Shown piece by piece: positions 43,924-55,898 of a stretch of 64,000 nucleotides of DNA; position 1 is the first letter of the stretch, and every line of letters begins with the position of its first letter. The stretch is from positions 10,065,543 through 10,129,542 of the forward strand of contig NC_035435.2 in assembly GCF_002127325.2 (NCBI RefSeq). The letters are read 5' to 3'. Under the pieces are notes generated by a model that ran no database searches, was not told where the DNA came from, and saw only the letters and a list, made by a program, of their open reading frames with translations. A program made the position numbers and the translations under genes. This stretch comes from Helianthus annuus. Its lineage: Eukaryota; Streptophyta; Magnoliopsida; Asterales; Asteraceae.

Positions 43924-44233
43924 TCAAATGTCAAAAGGATCTGGAAACATGCCTTGTTCCAATAGTTCATCCTAAAACATATATGATAAATAAATTTAAC
44001 AATAAGTATGAACAATGTTAACGAAATACTAATATTGTAATCATTGAAATTATATAACAAATTTATTATCTTACCACTCTACTACTAACGCGATTGGTGT
44101 GTCTCTGTAAAAACTCAAAACTTGAAAGATCTTCATACCATTTTTTGCATACGCTTCTAAACCGACATATTGATTTCATAGGAAGCCTAACAAAAATTTC
44201 CATCATGACAACATCAAACGGAATTTGTTCCAT
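43924..44233 (-). CDS. Small two-exon F-box-only protein, minus strand
   Basis: Exon 1 44075-44233 is 159 bases, exactly the length of exon 1 in the plus-strand neighbour. It encodes an F-box (IPFDVVMMEIFVRLPMKSIC, then VCKKWYEDL). Exon 2 43924-43971 gives a 15-residue tail (DELLEQGMFPDPFDI) and stop. Total about 68 residues. A TTTTAG acceptor and a GTAAGA donor support the intron. It is either a truncated paralogue or a real F-box-only peptide. Confidence 0.6.
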
Positions 44234-44239
44234 TATATG

Positions 44240-45181
44240 GAATACCTAGAAAAATAAAAACGTATAATAAAACATATATTACATTAGTTTGTATATTCCA
44301 CATGAAAATATATTTTGTATAAATTACAAATTTTGGATAATACCTGGTTGAAGAAACAAATGAATAGCTTAAAACTGCATATATAATACATATGTATGTT
44401 GTAATTTATATTCATATAGAATGATTTTATAAATAGAAAGTTATGTTATTAAGGTAAATTTAAATCAATTTTGGTAAAACTGATTGGGTTTATATTATTG
44501 TAATCGAATACTTTTGTAAATGTAACCAATAATCATAAATTAATACATTTACCCATATTATCTCTAACTATACTTTCAGTGTATATTTCAATAATTAAAA
44601 TGTCTTATTTTTAAAATGGCTAATTGTAACTTTATATTACATAATCAGAAAAAATCATTGTAACTAATACTATGTGTTTGTGCGTATTCGATATAAATTA
44701 TAGATTTTAATTTAAGAAACTTTCCGTAAATTTAAAAAAAATTAAACATAGAATTGTATATCTCTTTATATTTTAACAAAATATCGTGATTAGTAGTTAG
44801 TATATTAAGATAGTGTATTACTTGAAAATAGAATTATAACTGGAATGATATATAACATTATTTTTTATCAACATATTTTAAGTAATATGGAAACGTAACA
44901 ATTATAATAAAACAAACGAATATACGAAAGGTAAGTTGTGCTAATTAATGAATTCGGACAATTAATTTAAAAAACAATAAAATTAACAATTTTATAAACT
45001 ATATATAATAAAAGTTTATTAGTTATTAACTACTATAAATAACAATTATTATAATTACAGACCTTTTTTTTAAATCATGTTAAAAGTTTAAACGATTGCG
45101 ATAAAATTGTGTTTACAATGCTTTTCGATGAAATTAATAACGTAAATAAACAGCAAACAAATGTCAAATCAATACCGGATG

Positions 45182-45238
<57 letters not shown>

Positions 45239-45305
45239 TTAATATCTAGCATATGAAAGGCAGATAACTTGAAGTTTATGTCATAAACTGTAACAGCTTT
45301 CATAT
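44240..45305. other. AT-rich spacer with microsatellite
   Basis: About 1.07 kb without a supported gene, ending in a long (TA)n tract. Confidence 0.6.
45185..45235. repeat. (AT)n microsatellite
   Basis: About 25 uninterrupted AT dinucleotides. Confidence 0.95.
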
Positions 45306-46886
45306 CTAGTGAGTACGCCTAACGAAGGGTACAACCAGATCAACACTCAACACCTGCTCGTTTTCATCAAAAGAATAGTGAACCCCGTCACGGACATTAA
45401 TTCTAGCAGCTTTCATAAACTTCTTCCAACTGGTAAATGCGTATCGCCAACCTCCGTCGGATTTTCTTTCACGTCTGGTACCGTTGGTAATTTCATGTGG
45501 CGGATCCAAATGCATAAGCCTAACGGTGATATCTTTTAAACCTTCATCAAGTCTAGCCATCCGTGAAACAGGATCAGGAATCCTCTGTATTGTCGTAAAA
45601 ATAACATTATTAATACATATGAACCTAAACCAACAATGTTTATTAATAAACAACAAACAGTAAGAAATGTATTTTAGCAGTTTAACAAAATAATATTAGA
45701 ACTTACAAAATAACGATCACCAGCCATACGAATAAAACGACGAACACCCCCATGTATTTGTTCATTGACTTCATTTTCAGCATCGATAGGTACAACATCA
45801 CCCTTAAAATTAAATATATAAAATGTATTACATTAACATATATAAAGCATGCAATTAAGTAATAAAAAGTAACTTACTTCGTCGACATCTACATCAGGAA
45901 ACTTCATCTCAACACAGTTTTTCCCAAATATTTTTAAATAGAATAAATTACCAAACCCTTTCGTAAATAACAAAAGACAGTCGTCCGTTAACTGTAACTG
46001 ACTAACAATTACATCAAAGCCAACTGTAAACCCGACTTTACCATCAGACGTTTCAATGGCAACGTCATAAGTTTTGTTGTCTACTATTACCGTAGATATT
46101 ACATCATTTGAAGAATAATCATAAACTTTTGGCAAGATACATTCAGGAATAGCCTGTGAGAATGATAAAAAAAGGAAAAAAAAATTGTATTTAATAATAG
46201 TGACGTAATACATCAATATATATAAAAAAAAAACTTCATCTTACGTAAAAATGAGATGATGGAGGAAGCATATAAGTCCAGAAACAGCCACGACTAACCC
46301 CATCAACGAAATATGTTAATTTAAAGGTAGTAGGTTCTACAGGATTAAATACTACCAAACAACCTCTGGTTAAGCGTAGATGTTCTACAACTTTGGACCA
46401 ACCGTGAAAAAAGAATAACTTTCTTTTAGCAGCGCTTAAAGAAACATTAAATAACCGGCCATCTTCAGTTTGTATCGTGACATTTGTAGGGCCTTGGTCT
46501 ACACCCCATAGTTTGCACGCGGCGTCGTCCGGAATAGACTAAAAAAACAAACAAATACAAAATTAATTATTAGTATAATAAGAATATATAAGCAATACAA
46601 TAATATTAAAGTGTATCTAATAATGATAAAAAACAAAATAATAAATATAAATTATAAAGTAAGTTATCAAAATACCAAAATAACTTCGTCAGCTACATTC
46701 ATTAGCCTACAGAAGCAGTATCCTATGAAACTGATTTTAAAATTACAACATTAAAAAAGAGTAATAAGTAAATGTTAGTGTGAGAAAAATAAACAAATTT
46801 GAAAAAAACATACAAAGATAATACAAATTACATGTTACATAAAGTAACAAAATTCAAAATAAATACCTTGATGACCCTTCAGCCAT
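45306..46886 (-). CDS. B3-domain (REM-like) gene B, intact
   Basis: Six exons: 46867-46886 (20 bases), 46676-46730 (55), 46245-46538 (294), 45878-46153 (276), 45707-45802 (96) and 45306-45584 (279). Together they give 1,020 bases, 339 residues, with phases matching at every junction. Three B3 domains: exons 2-3 (RLMNVADEVILSIPDDAAC, NVTIQTEDGRLF, HGWSKVVEHLRL), exon 4 (AIPECILPKVYDY, YDVAIETSDGKVGF) and exon 6 (WRYAFTSWKKFMKAARI). Exon 3 has the same length (294) as exon 3 of gene A and exon 5 the same (96) as its exon 6, so the two are duplicates. No stop or frameshift is seen. Predicted nuclear DNA-binding protein, target unknown. A 5' UTR intron (about 46896-47548) is likely. Confidence 0.82.
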
Positions 46887-48334
46887 AAGAAATACCTACA
46901 AAAGTACGTTACATAAACAAAACGTATCTATTGAGTCGTTAAAAAAGATATTACTAACAACATAAATAATATGTCAACATCATCTTATAATATAAAATAG
47001 ATATGTAATAGTTTCTTCATGATACGTCATGTTTATAACATAATTGAAAAAAAAAGGAAACATATGATATAACATTATAATACATCGAAAAAAATTAATC
47101 AAACCAATTTATTTACAAAACCAGTTAACAAATTTTAACACTCTTTAAAATATACAATAATGGTATACGGTTATGAAATACATATGCCGTTTGATCAAAA
47201 TTAAATAACAATACGATTTAATTAAGAATTATATTACATCAATCGTAAAAAAACTTAATAAATATATTTATGACAAACGGATTAAGATTTTCATAAAAAT
47301 TACAGTCAATAAATAAAAATTACAAAAGAAAATAAAAATAAAAAAATAATATATGAACGGTTATCGGATTTAGGGATTTGCATATACGACATATAATTTA
47401 ACAACAACATATTATGAAGACAAAAAAATTAAGAACTCTTAGCAAAACTTACAGATTTATGATTAAGTAAACATAAAGATAGTTTAAATAATTTCAATAA
47501 AATAAAAAACAGATGAATACAGATGGAATTTAACAAAAAACAACTTACAGATTTTTAGATCGATATGTGAAATTCAGAACTCAATTGAAAAAAAAGAAAA
47601 TGTAGATGAACACGGTTAGGAATGTAAAACCATGTATATATGTAGCTCCATTGAAGTAATGAATTGTTATATGGAAACCGAGTGTTTTATTGGAATATGA
47701 TTGGAGTGAAGTTGAAAAGATTATTGGAACAATAACTGAAAATATAGTAAGCAAATAATTTTTCGAATATAACATCAACATAATTGTAGAAACAGTGACT
47801 ATATAAAGAAACGGACTTTAAATTATTATTTCGAAAATTAAATAAATATTCGTTAGAATGTTTATATACAAAAATTACATTTTTCTATAATTAGATTCAA
47901 AACATTAATATAATAATTTCCATATTCAAAGCATATTTTGTATTGAAATATATATCTAATTTGTATAATCAATTTTATACGATTTTTTTTAAAAAAATTT
48001 CCATATTTATTGTTTATGCTTAACATTTTATTACAATCTATTATATATATTAATAAACTTCAAAAAGATATAATTTTTTTTATTATAAGATTTGTAATTT
48101 TATTAGGATGGATCTTAATCGACGATGGTATTTGTTAATAAGGAATACCGTCACGACAATGAATGTTAAAATACGTAATTTAAAGTACACGTTCATTGGA
48201 TATAATAAAATGTGAAACATAATAAAAACTCTTTTATTATTAAATTAACGAAATGATAAAATTTGGGATACTTGAAACAAATTAGATAGTTGGAGTAACA
48301 AAAGATGAAACAGTACCAAATAAATTCCTAACTT
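46887..48334. other. B3 gene B upstream region and spacer
   Basis: About 1.45 kb, AT-rich. Probable 5' UTR intron of gene B: donor at 47547-47548 and acceptor just before 46896. A TATATA stretch lies at about 47634-47641. No further gene is seen. Confidence 0.5.
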
Positions 48335-49417
48335 TTAATCGGAAGGCGAAACAATTGTCTCCAAAAATAATGCGCCTTTCGGTCCGTTGTAGCTGTCAAC
48401 ATGTTGGATGTAGTTAAAAGAATCATTGCAAAGTAGAACTTCAACAGTATCTCCACAAATACTGGTTATCAACCACTTGTTGTCTTGAATTACATTTGTC
48501 CTTTGCTGAGGGTCCAAATGTTGAACTATGCGAGCCTTATTGAAAGAAAAGACCTTGATCCAATCATCATGTTCAAATTTGAACAAATCTGCAATTAGTT
48601 CACCAGCATATTGAACGACAATGACATGGAGCTTGTTCGAAATTGTTAGAAAAAGTACTTGGCAAGGATTGACTTCAATATGCTCCGGAAAACGAAGTAA
48701 ACTGAAAGATTCAGAGATAACATCGAAAGCAACTATGTTCCTTTCACCAGGTGGAATCCAGTAATTGGAAACAATGAAATATATTGTTTTCCCGGAATAC
48801 ACTCCAGAAGACCATGAATAAAAGTTTGAAGCAAATTGAGTTCCGTTCAAGAAGTTTAATTTTCTCCATGAGTCATGACGTGGTGAATATACACGAGCAG
48901 TAACTACGTCCCAGTAACAATTAATATGAAGCACTTTTAGGTCGTTGTCCTCGTATAAGTACATTCCACCCGTATCGTTATGTCGACCAAAATAACGAAT
49001 AAAGTAGTCGTCCGATATTAACTTAAAACGTCGCGTCGTTGGATTCCAAAGGACCAGGTCATTACTTTCATTGTGAATCCTTTTAATGGAAACTAAAATC
49101 AGACCATTAAACGAACATATAATGCTTAAAGAGGATGGATGAACTTCCAAAGGGAAATTTACGGTTTTGATAGTATCGTCGCCTAAGTCGCCAGACACTA
49201 TGTCGTCAACGACTATGGAATTTTCTTTCAAGGAAAGCAGCTTATTTTTTGTTGAATTTCCAACTCGCAGAGTATGGATGAAAACAAACTTTGGTGTGGA
49301 TAATTCATAACACCAGTGTTTAGAAACACATTTGAAACGACAAACTGCCTTTGCGGGTAGTCTCGTTAAGATCTCTTCAAATATCATGTCATCCCCAATA
49401 TGATCCATGAGAACCAA
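48335..49417 (-). CDS. F-box protein 2 with F-box-associated domain
   Basis: 360 residues, uninterrupted. F-box at about residues 8-48 (FEEILTRLPAKAVCRFKCVSK). The F-box-associated region contains LVLWNPTTRRFK, GGMYLYEDNDLKVLH and FKFEHDDWIKVFSF. It is collinear with F-box protein 1 along the whole length, including the final GPKGALFLET segment. A second in-frame Met lies at codon 4. Upstream is a short 5' UTR intron (49422-49528) ending TTTCAG, and TATAAATA at 49592-49599. Expected to be a substrate adaptor in an SCF ubiquitin ligase, substrate unknown. Confidence 0.88.
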   Translation of the reverse strand: MVLMDHIGDDMIFEEILTRLPAKAVCRFKCVSKHWCYELSTPKFVFIHTLRVGNSTKNKLLSLKENSIVVDDIVSGDLGDDTIKTVNFPLEVHPSSLSIICSFNGLILVSIKRIHNESNDLVLWNPTTRRFKLISDDYFIRYFGRHNDTGGMYLYEDNDLKVLHINCYWDVVTARVYSPRHDSWRKLNFLNGTQFASNFYSWSSGVYSGKTIYFIVSNYWIPPGERNIVAFDVISESFSLLRFPEHIEVNPCQVLFLTISNKLHVIVVQYAGELIADLFKFEHDDWIKVFSFNKARIVQHLDPQQRTNVIQDNKWLITSICGDTVEVLLCNDSFNYIQHVDSYNGPKGALFLETIVSPSD

Positions 49418-49591
49418 TAATCTGAAAGAACAACTAAAAAAAACGACTGTATAAAAAGTTATTGTATAAAAAATTGATAATTAACAATGGAAGATTAAAC
49501 AATTATATTACAGTTCAAAGTAACTAACCGTGTGAGTGGAGGTGTTATGTATACGAATTTCTGAATGAGCAAGAAGTACACGAAATATGGG

Positions 49592-49599
49592 TATTTATA
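49592..49599 (-). promoter_or_regulatory. TATA box of F-box gene 2
   Basis: TATAAATA on the minus strand, about 60 bases upstream of the 5' UTR splice donor (49527-49528). Confidence 0.65.
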
Positions 49600-50588
49600 G
49601 GACTTTCATCATATAGTGGATATCAATTTTGGAAACCTTAATTTTTTAATATATGATTTCACCAAATAATGCAAAACTTATGGAAGATTTATTTAGATCA
49701 TCTAGACTTATGATTAATTAGTGTTTCGAAATTTAAAAGAACATATATTTTAAACTATTTTTTGATTTTTTGTTATTTAATCAATTACATTAATCAAATA
49801 AGGGATAAATATTATTTCATCACTATTACATTTCAAGTAACATGTTCTTTTAGAAACAAAGTTTAATATTTGTTACAATATGTGTATTATAAATTGTAAA
49901 AGATTATTCTTTAAAAAAAATAAAAAAAAGGCAGGGAAGGAAATAATCTTTTTTAATTTTGTAAAAGTATATTACAGTTCAAATACATTGAAAAGTTAAT
50001 ATCATAACTATCCAATGTAGATGTAGATTATAAATATGTCAATAATAACATCAAATAACATTTGCAGTTTATGATTTCATTGACTCTTTAAAAAAGTATA
50101 TAAATATAAGTTTATACAATGCCATGTAACATAAAATAGAAACGGGTGACTTTTATTTTACAATCGGTTGGAATAGATTATCGAATATTAAGACCAATAA
50201 GATGTGATTTCGGAATTTTAGACAAAAAAATGATGTTTGTCAAATTCGTTGATCTCAAAATGTTTATTGTAAATTATATTAAATAGTTTTAAAAAACTAA
50301 TTGTGTAAAATTAAATGTTATGTAACAAAGTAAATTAATTATTCTCGTTATGTAAAATAATTTAATCCATAAAACTATTCAATATACATGTAACAAAATA
50401 AAAAAGGTTTGAATTGATGCAATAAAGAATACGCAACTTAAAAAAAAATTAAAGCAATCAAATCATCTTTTTATACCACGATAATAAACGAAATATCCAT
50501 AAGAAACCAAACATCAAGTACTGAAATAAATGTTACGAAATAAACAAACCAAAATAAAACATCTCAAATTGTTCGAAAAAACTGAAAT
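49600..50588. other. AT-rich spacer up to gypsy 4
   Basis: Nearly 1 kb with no supported gene. It ends with GAAAT (50584-50588), the target duplication of gypsy 4. Confidence 0.6.
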
Positions 50589-53376
50589 TGTAACACCCCC
50601 AAAATACCACCTGCGGAAACCCCGCGAGGCGTGTTACACATCAGAGTCTGAGCCACCAATCACGTTGAACCAAGGATAATATTTAAATAAAACATGTCAT
50701 TAATTGCCAAGATTAAATGTCAAACATAATATCCATTCACAAAGAGTTATATAGCGGAAGCATATGATAAGTCGTTTAGCAATTGTTTCATAATAAAACT
50801 CAAAACCAATGTATCAATTATAAATAATCAAATAGCTTCGATCCATGACCACTCCAGCACTCCCAGATAGCAAGTCCATGTCCCAAGGTTAACGACCTAC
50901 AAGCATGCAAACAAGTGTGTCAGACTACGCTGGTGAGTTCAAGGTTTTGTTAACGTGTTGAGTTACCAGATGTAAGTTAATGCGAGTCAATGTTGCGTTA
51001 CGATGTTGCTCATGTTAGATACCCTAGGGAGTGTGCCCATGTGTATCCGGGGAGTGGGTACCCCTTACGACTGATTGCTATGTTGCCTTCGTTAGATACC
51101 CTAGGGAGTGTGCCCATATGTATCCGAGGAGTGTGCCTCTAACAACCATAGTCCTACCTAGATAATTAGTTCACGCCCGTCCTTACGGCCCGGTGTGAGG
51201 TTTCCCACCTAATAGCGCTATCAACTAATTACCCCCATTGCCCTCCAGGCAATAACCAAAACCGATTAAGTTGTTTACCCAATGTTTCCCTTCCAAATGT
51301 TTACCCGTTGTCCCAAACCACCGGGACGCATGCTTGAGAAAATGCAATGAACTCACCTTTGGTTTGCTCGGTTGGATTATTTACTTGTTTAACAGTTGAC
51401 TAAATACGTCCTGTCATGGTTTACCGGTAACTGTTAGTTTCAGTTTCGCATCACTTAATCATAGTTTCCTTATACAATTTGCACACAAATTCACTAACTT
51501 GAATGCATATATTAACATAAATTCACTAACTTGCATGCATATGTTACCCATGAGTTCACTACTTGTATGCATATATTAACATAATTTCATTAGCTTGTAT
51601 GGTCGGCCAAACCAAGATAATATTCAATACATTCACTTATTATCGGCCCAAGGTTGTGATGATTATCATCACATGCTACCTTGGAATACTAACCTGACAA
51701 CCCTCTTAATAACTTGCATATAATTTCGAGCACTCATACACATGGCCGCAAACTAGCATAGTTGTTATCATATGTATACCTATTTATCAGTTCATCACTA
51801 TTTCCATCTACAAGACATGATCATCAACAGGAAACAACATCGACCATTTACCAGCCATGCGCATGTTAATTCATATCAGCCCACATTCACACTTATAAGT
51901 ACTACCCTGTATGCTATTAACATCGTATAGTGACAAGTAGCATGTGTTCACGGAACGTCATAGGCATCGGTTAATCTAGATCATGTCGTCTGCTGTTATG
52001 TTGTTCGCTACATAATAAGCGTGATCGAACAACCCAGCCGTATCATTCAGTCAACCTCAACATATCATTCAGAGCACAAATAATTTCGTATCACGCGTAT
52101 AGCCAACTAACAATACTCGACAGTCTATTCTACTAGTCAAGGTAAGATACGGCCCACTCGGTTCAGGCCTGGCCATTCCAGCGACCCGTAGTGCGGCCCA
52201 ACTCCATGAAAACGTTATTTGTTTCACACATGATCCCAGCCCAGATTGCATTTACATGCCCCTATATCCATTAATTATATGTTTAATTTATGTATGAATG
52301 TGACCCAACCCTTCACATCGGCCTAGATACGGTGCACAACCTCCCAACCCAATCTCTTATACTACAACAATTCCCCCAACAACCACCTATGACTTCTGCT
52401 CATATTACACCAGATTCCAATCTGATCGATTACGTAGTTTATTTCAATAACCTGATTATTGGATCATGCTCTAGTTATTTCCTTAACAAGTCATAACAAT
52501 CTACAAAATCAATTACTCATCAATTACTTCATGTTACAATTAAATCATAGTCTAATTTTTTTTTGCAAAGAAGTCTTAGATTATTTCTAGGTTGTTCCAG
52601 ACATCAGCGAATAACAAACAAAATCCTTAGCCTTCACGCAATCAACAAGCAGATTACCAGCACAAATTATCATACTAGTCGAGTTCACATAATACCGCTA
52701 AATAAGGACCATCAATCTCATTTAACAACACATATAATAATATCCTGCGATCATGAATGCCAATAGATAAAGACCACTAACCAGAGATGTGACCGAATGA
52801 GATGCTACTCGAGAGGGGGGGGGGTCTGGTCTTCGCCGTCGCACACACAAGTAAGAAATAGGGTTTGGTTGTGTTGTAATTTGTGGGATATGCATGATAC
52901 GTCTGATTGGTTATATTATCAAACAACACAAGTGGGCTGATCACATATTGTTAAATAACACACAGTTGGGCCAAATCAAATAATACATATACACAACACA
53001 TATGGGCCGATTGGATATTTGCTAACTGATACATAAGTGGCCAAGTCATGTGGGCCGGAGATAAGCCAAACAACTTATGTGATTCGATTAATGTGGGTCG
53101 GATTAGGTTACATGTTTCTAGAGCGTATTTGCGGCCCAAAGTGTGCGCGGCCCAAAGTGTGCGCGGCCCAAATACGTTTTCGTTTAACCGGTTCCACACA
53201 ACTAAGAAAAACATGAAAGAGAAATAGCGCGGAATCAAGATTACAAACTAACCTTGGAAGTTCGGGTTGTCACATCATCCCCAACTTGAAAGAAATTTCG
53301 TCCCGAAATTTGGCAAGTAGGCACGAAAGAGTGAGGTGATAATCAGAATTGTTGCGGATTTTGCTCAGGTGTGACA
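50589..53376 (-). repeat. Gypsy 4 3' LTR
   Basis: TGTAACACCCCC ... GGTGTGACA. It contains a two-copy 77-base tandem repeat (starts 51014 and 51091, GTTAGATACCCTAGGG) and a GCGGCCCAAAGTGTGC unit in three copies near 53131-53172 (two copies in the other LTR). A G10 run lies near 52816. Small frames inside the LTR (for example 52290-52496) occur in both LTR copies only because the LTRs are duplicates. Confidence 0.93.
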
Positions 53377-53410
53377 TCATCCCCAACTTGAAGAGGAATT
53401 TCGTCCCGAA
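53377..53410 (-). promoter_or_regulatory. Gypsy 4 polypurine tract
   Basis: On the minus strand, CGGGACGAAATTCC then CTTCAAGTTGGGGATGA immediately before TGTGACACC. An equivalent tract is also present inside the LTR near 53275-53308, before a second TGTGACAACCCG. Confidence 0.8.
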
Positions 53411-55067
53411 ATTCACTTGTTTCACCCGGTTTAGACTTGTCATTAGAAAAAAGACGAGGATACTTAAGCTTCATTTGATCCTCCCGCTCCCACGTGAACT
53501 CCGGTCCACGTCTTGAGTTCCAACGAACTCTAACAATCGGAATACGACTGTGTTTACGTACCTTGACCTCCCGATCCATGATCTCAATAGGCTCTTCAAC
53601 AAACTGTAGTTTATCATCAATCTTGAGCTCTCGCAGCGGTACAACTAGTGTTTCGTCAACCCAACACTTCTTCAATTGTGAAACGTGAAAGACATCGTGA
53701 ACATTACCTAACTCAGCAGGTAACTCAAGCTTGTAAGCGACTTTACCAATCCGCTCCAGGATTTTGAATGGCCCAACATAGCGTGTATTAAGCTTGCCAC
53801 GCTTCCCGAAGCGTACAACGGCCTTCCACGGTGAAACTTTCAACATAACCCGATCACCTACTGCAAACTCTAACGGTTTGCTACGCTTGTCCGCGTAGCT
53901 CTTCTGACGGTCACGTGCTGCTGCCATGCGGTTCCTGATCTGAATAATCTTCTCCGAAGTTTCCAGTACAAGCTCAGGACCCGTAATCTGACTGTCTCCC
54001 ACTTCGGCCCAACAGAGAGGAGAACGGCATTTCCGCCCGTATAATGCTTCGAACGGAGCTGTCTTGATACTAGTATGGTAGCTGTTGTTGTAGGAGAACT
54101 CTATCAACGGCAAATGTTTCTCCCATCCTTTCCCAAAATCAATCACACATGCCCGCAACATGTCTTCAAGCGTCTGAATGGTGCGTTCACTCTGGCCATC
54201 CGTCTGGGGGCGATAAGCAGTACTCATATCGAGGCGTGAACCAAACGATCTGTGCATAGCTTGCCATAACTCAGAAGTAAAACGCGGATCTCGATCTGAA
54301 ATGATAGAAGTTGGTACCCCGTGCCTAGATACAACCTCCTTAAGATAAACTGCTGCCAGCTGTGAATACTTATCTGTTTCCTTAATTGCCAGAAAGTGTG
54401 CTGACTTCGTGAGACGGTCGATAATCACCCAAATAGTATCGTTCCTAGCCTGCGTTCTAGGTAATCCCGTAACGAAATCCATGGCGATTTGTTCCCATTT
54501 CCACATGGGTATCTTTGGCTGCTGGAGTAGACCCGAAGGTTTCTGGTACTCTGCTTTGACTCTAGCACAGGTCAAGCACTTACTCACGTATGTTGCGATG
54601 ATAGCTTTCATATTCGGCCACCAATACAAGACTTTGAGATCCTGATACATCTTATCAGATCCCGGGTGAACAGAGTATCGAGACTTATGTGCTTCATCCA
54701 TCACAAGTTCGCAGAGATCGCCAAACAGAGGAACCCATAATCTCCCCATAAAATAGTAAATGCCGTCAGACTTTTGCTCGAACTTCTTGTTCATACCACG
54801 CAAACCCTCTGCTTCAATGTTTCCAACCTTTAAGGCCTCAACCTGAGCTGAATGAATCCGTGTGGGTAAATCAGAGTGAACAGTAAGCTGTAGAGCACGA
54901 ACGCGCTTAGGCTTCGTCTCCTTTCGGCTAAGTGCATCAGCCACAACATTAGCTTTCCCGGGGTGATACTTGATGGCACACTCGTAATCGTTCAAAAGCT
55001 CTATCCAACGGCGTAACCAAAAACTCGTAGTGTCCATAGCACGTTCGAAAAGCCGTCTTGGGAACAT
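53411..55067 (-). pseudogene. Gypsy 4 RNase H end, integrase, chromodomain-like tail
   Basis: An open frame on the minus strand from the deletion joint to about 53343. It starts with the last part of RNase H ([25 protein letters not shown]). Integrase follows complete: HHCC zinc domain (HPGSDKMY ... CLTCARVK), core [16 protein letters not shown] and QTDGQSERT, which gives the D,D,E residues. The C-terminus has RYVGPFKIL and the chromodomain-like [18 protein letters not shown]. Integrase itself looks undamaged. The N-terminal 20 residues from the first Met are out-of-frame RT sequence. Confidence 0.88.
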
Positions 55068-55170
55068 CCTCTTCCCTAACCCTTACCTGGTGATACCCCG
55101 ATCTTAAGTCGATCTTGGAATAGAAACTTGACCCTTGCAACTGGTCAAACAAGTCGTCGATGCGTGGTAA
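55005..55170 (-). pseudogene. Gypsy 4 RT fragment ending in a deletion joint
   Basis: A short RT piece ([28 protein letters not shown]) in a third frame. At about 55005-55018 it passes directly into the end of RNase H. Compared with gypsy 1, around 735 or more bases are missing, including the FIDD catalytic motif. The joint contains GCCGTT, which occurs at both expected ends, so microhomology repair is likely. Confidence 0.85.
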
Positions 55171-55898
55171 CAGCGGTTCTTAATGGTTACCTTGTTGAGC
55201 TCTCGATAATCGATACACATACGGAATGACCCGTCTTTCTTCTTCACAAACAGAACTGGAGCTCCCCAAGGCGAAGAACTTGGTCGAATAAAACCTCTAT
55301 CCAACAATTCCTGTAGCTGATTAGACAATTCCTGTAACTCTCCAGGTGCTAGCTGGTAAGGAGCTCGAGCAATTGGAGCCGCTCCCGGCGCAAGATCAAT
55401 CTGAAATTCTACTTGACGGTGGGGAGGTAACCCTGGTAGCTCCTCTGGGAACACATCAGCGAATTCTCGCACCACTGGTAGATCCTCGATCTTTCTCTCT
55501 TCAGACTGAGCGTTGGTAACTAACGCTAACATTGCAGGATACCCCTCTTGCAGATACCTCTGCGCATGCATGGCCGAGATAATACCAACCATCATTCCAC
55601 TACGATGTCCCTGGACTGATAATGACTCCCCGTCTGGGAGGGGAATACGCACAACTTTTTCCTTGCACAGAATCTCCGCTTGGTGCTTGGACAACCAATC
55701 CATGCCTACCACTATATCGAAACTACCGAGCGTATCGGGAAGGAGGTCAATATCAAACACCTGACCCACGAGATCTAGTTTGCATCCAAAAAGGACATTC
55801 GAGGCTTCTATAGTTTTACCGTCTGCTAATTCTACTACTTGTTTAACTTCTAAAGGTGTTGGGGTTATCCCTAATCGTTGACTAAACTCTAGGGACAC
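55104..55898 (-). pseudogene. Gypsy 4 protease and RT N-terminus
   Basis: 264 residues: the retropepsin body ([23 protein letters not shown]), the linker and the start of RT to [10 protein letters not shown]. It lacks the FDSGA active site, which ends the preceding frame at about 55900. A one-base shift there separates the two. Near 55171 another small deletion shifts the RT frame after IKNR. Confidence 0.82.

Noticed and set aside
30571..50588. F-box and B3 genes as ordinary host genes beside a short Helitron
   Set aside because: Not excluded. I prefer Helitron cargo because the interrupted host LTR does not resume and an RPA-like gene lies beyond them. Sequence right of 64000 decides.
52290..52766. 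Two small plus-strand frames, repeated at 59545-60023
   Set aside because: The repetition is due to the two gypsy 4 LTRs. They are antisense to the element and have no recognisable domain.
52810..52830. G-run as a G-quadruplex element
   Set aside because: A single run of about ten Gs, different in length in the other LTR (12 near 60074). This is slippage of a homopolymer, and four separate G-tracts are not present.
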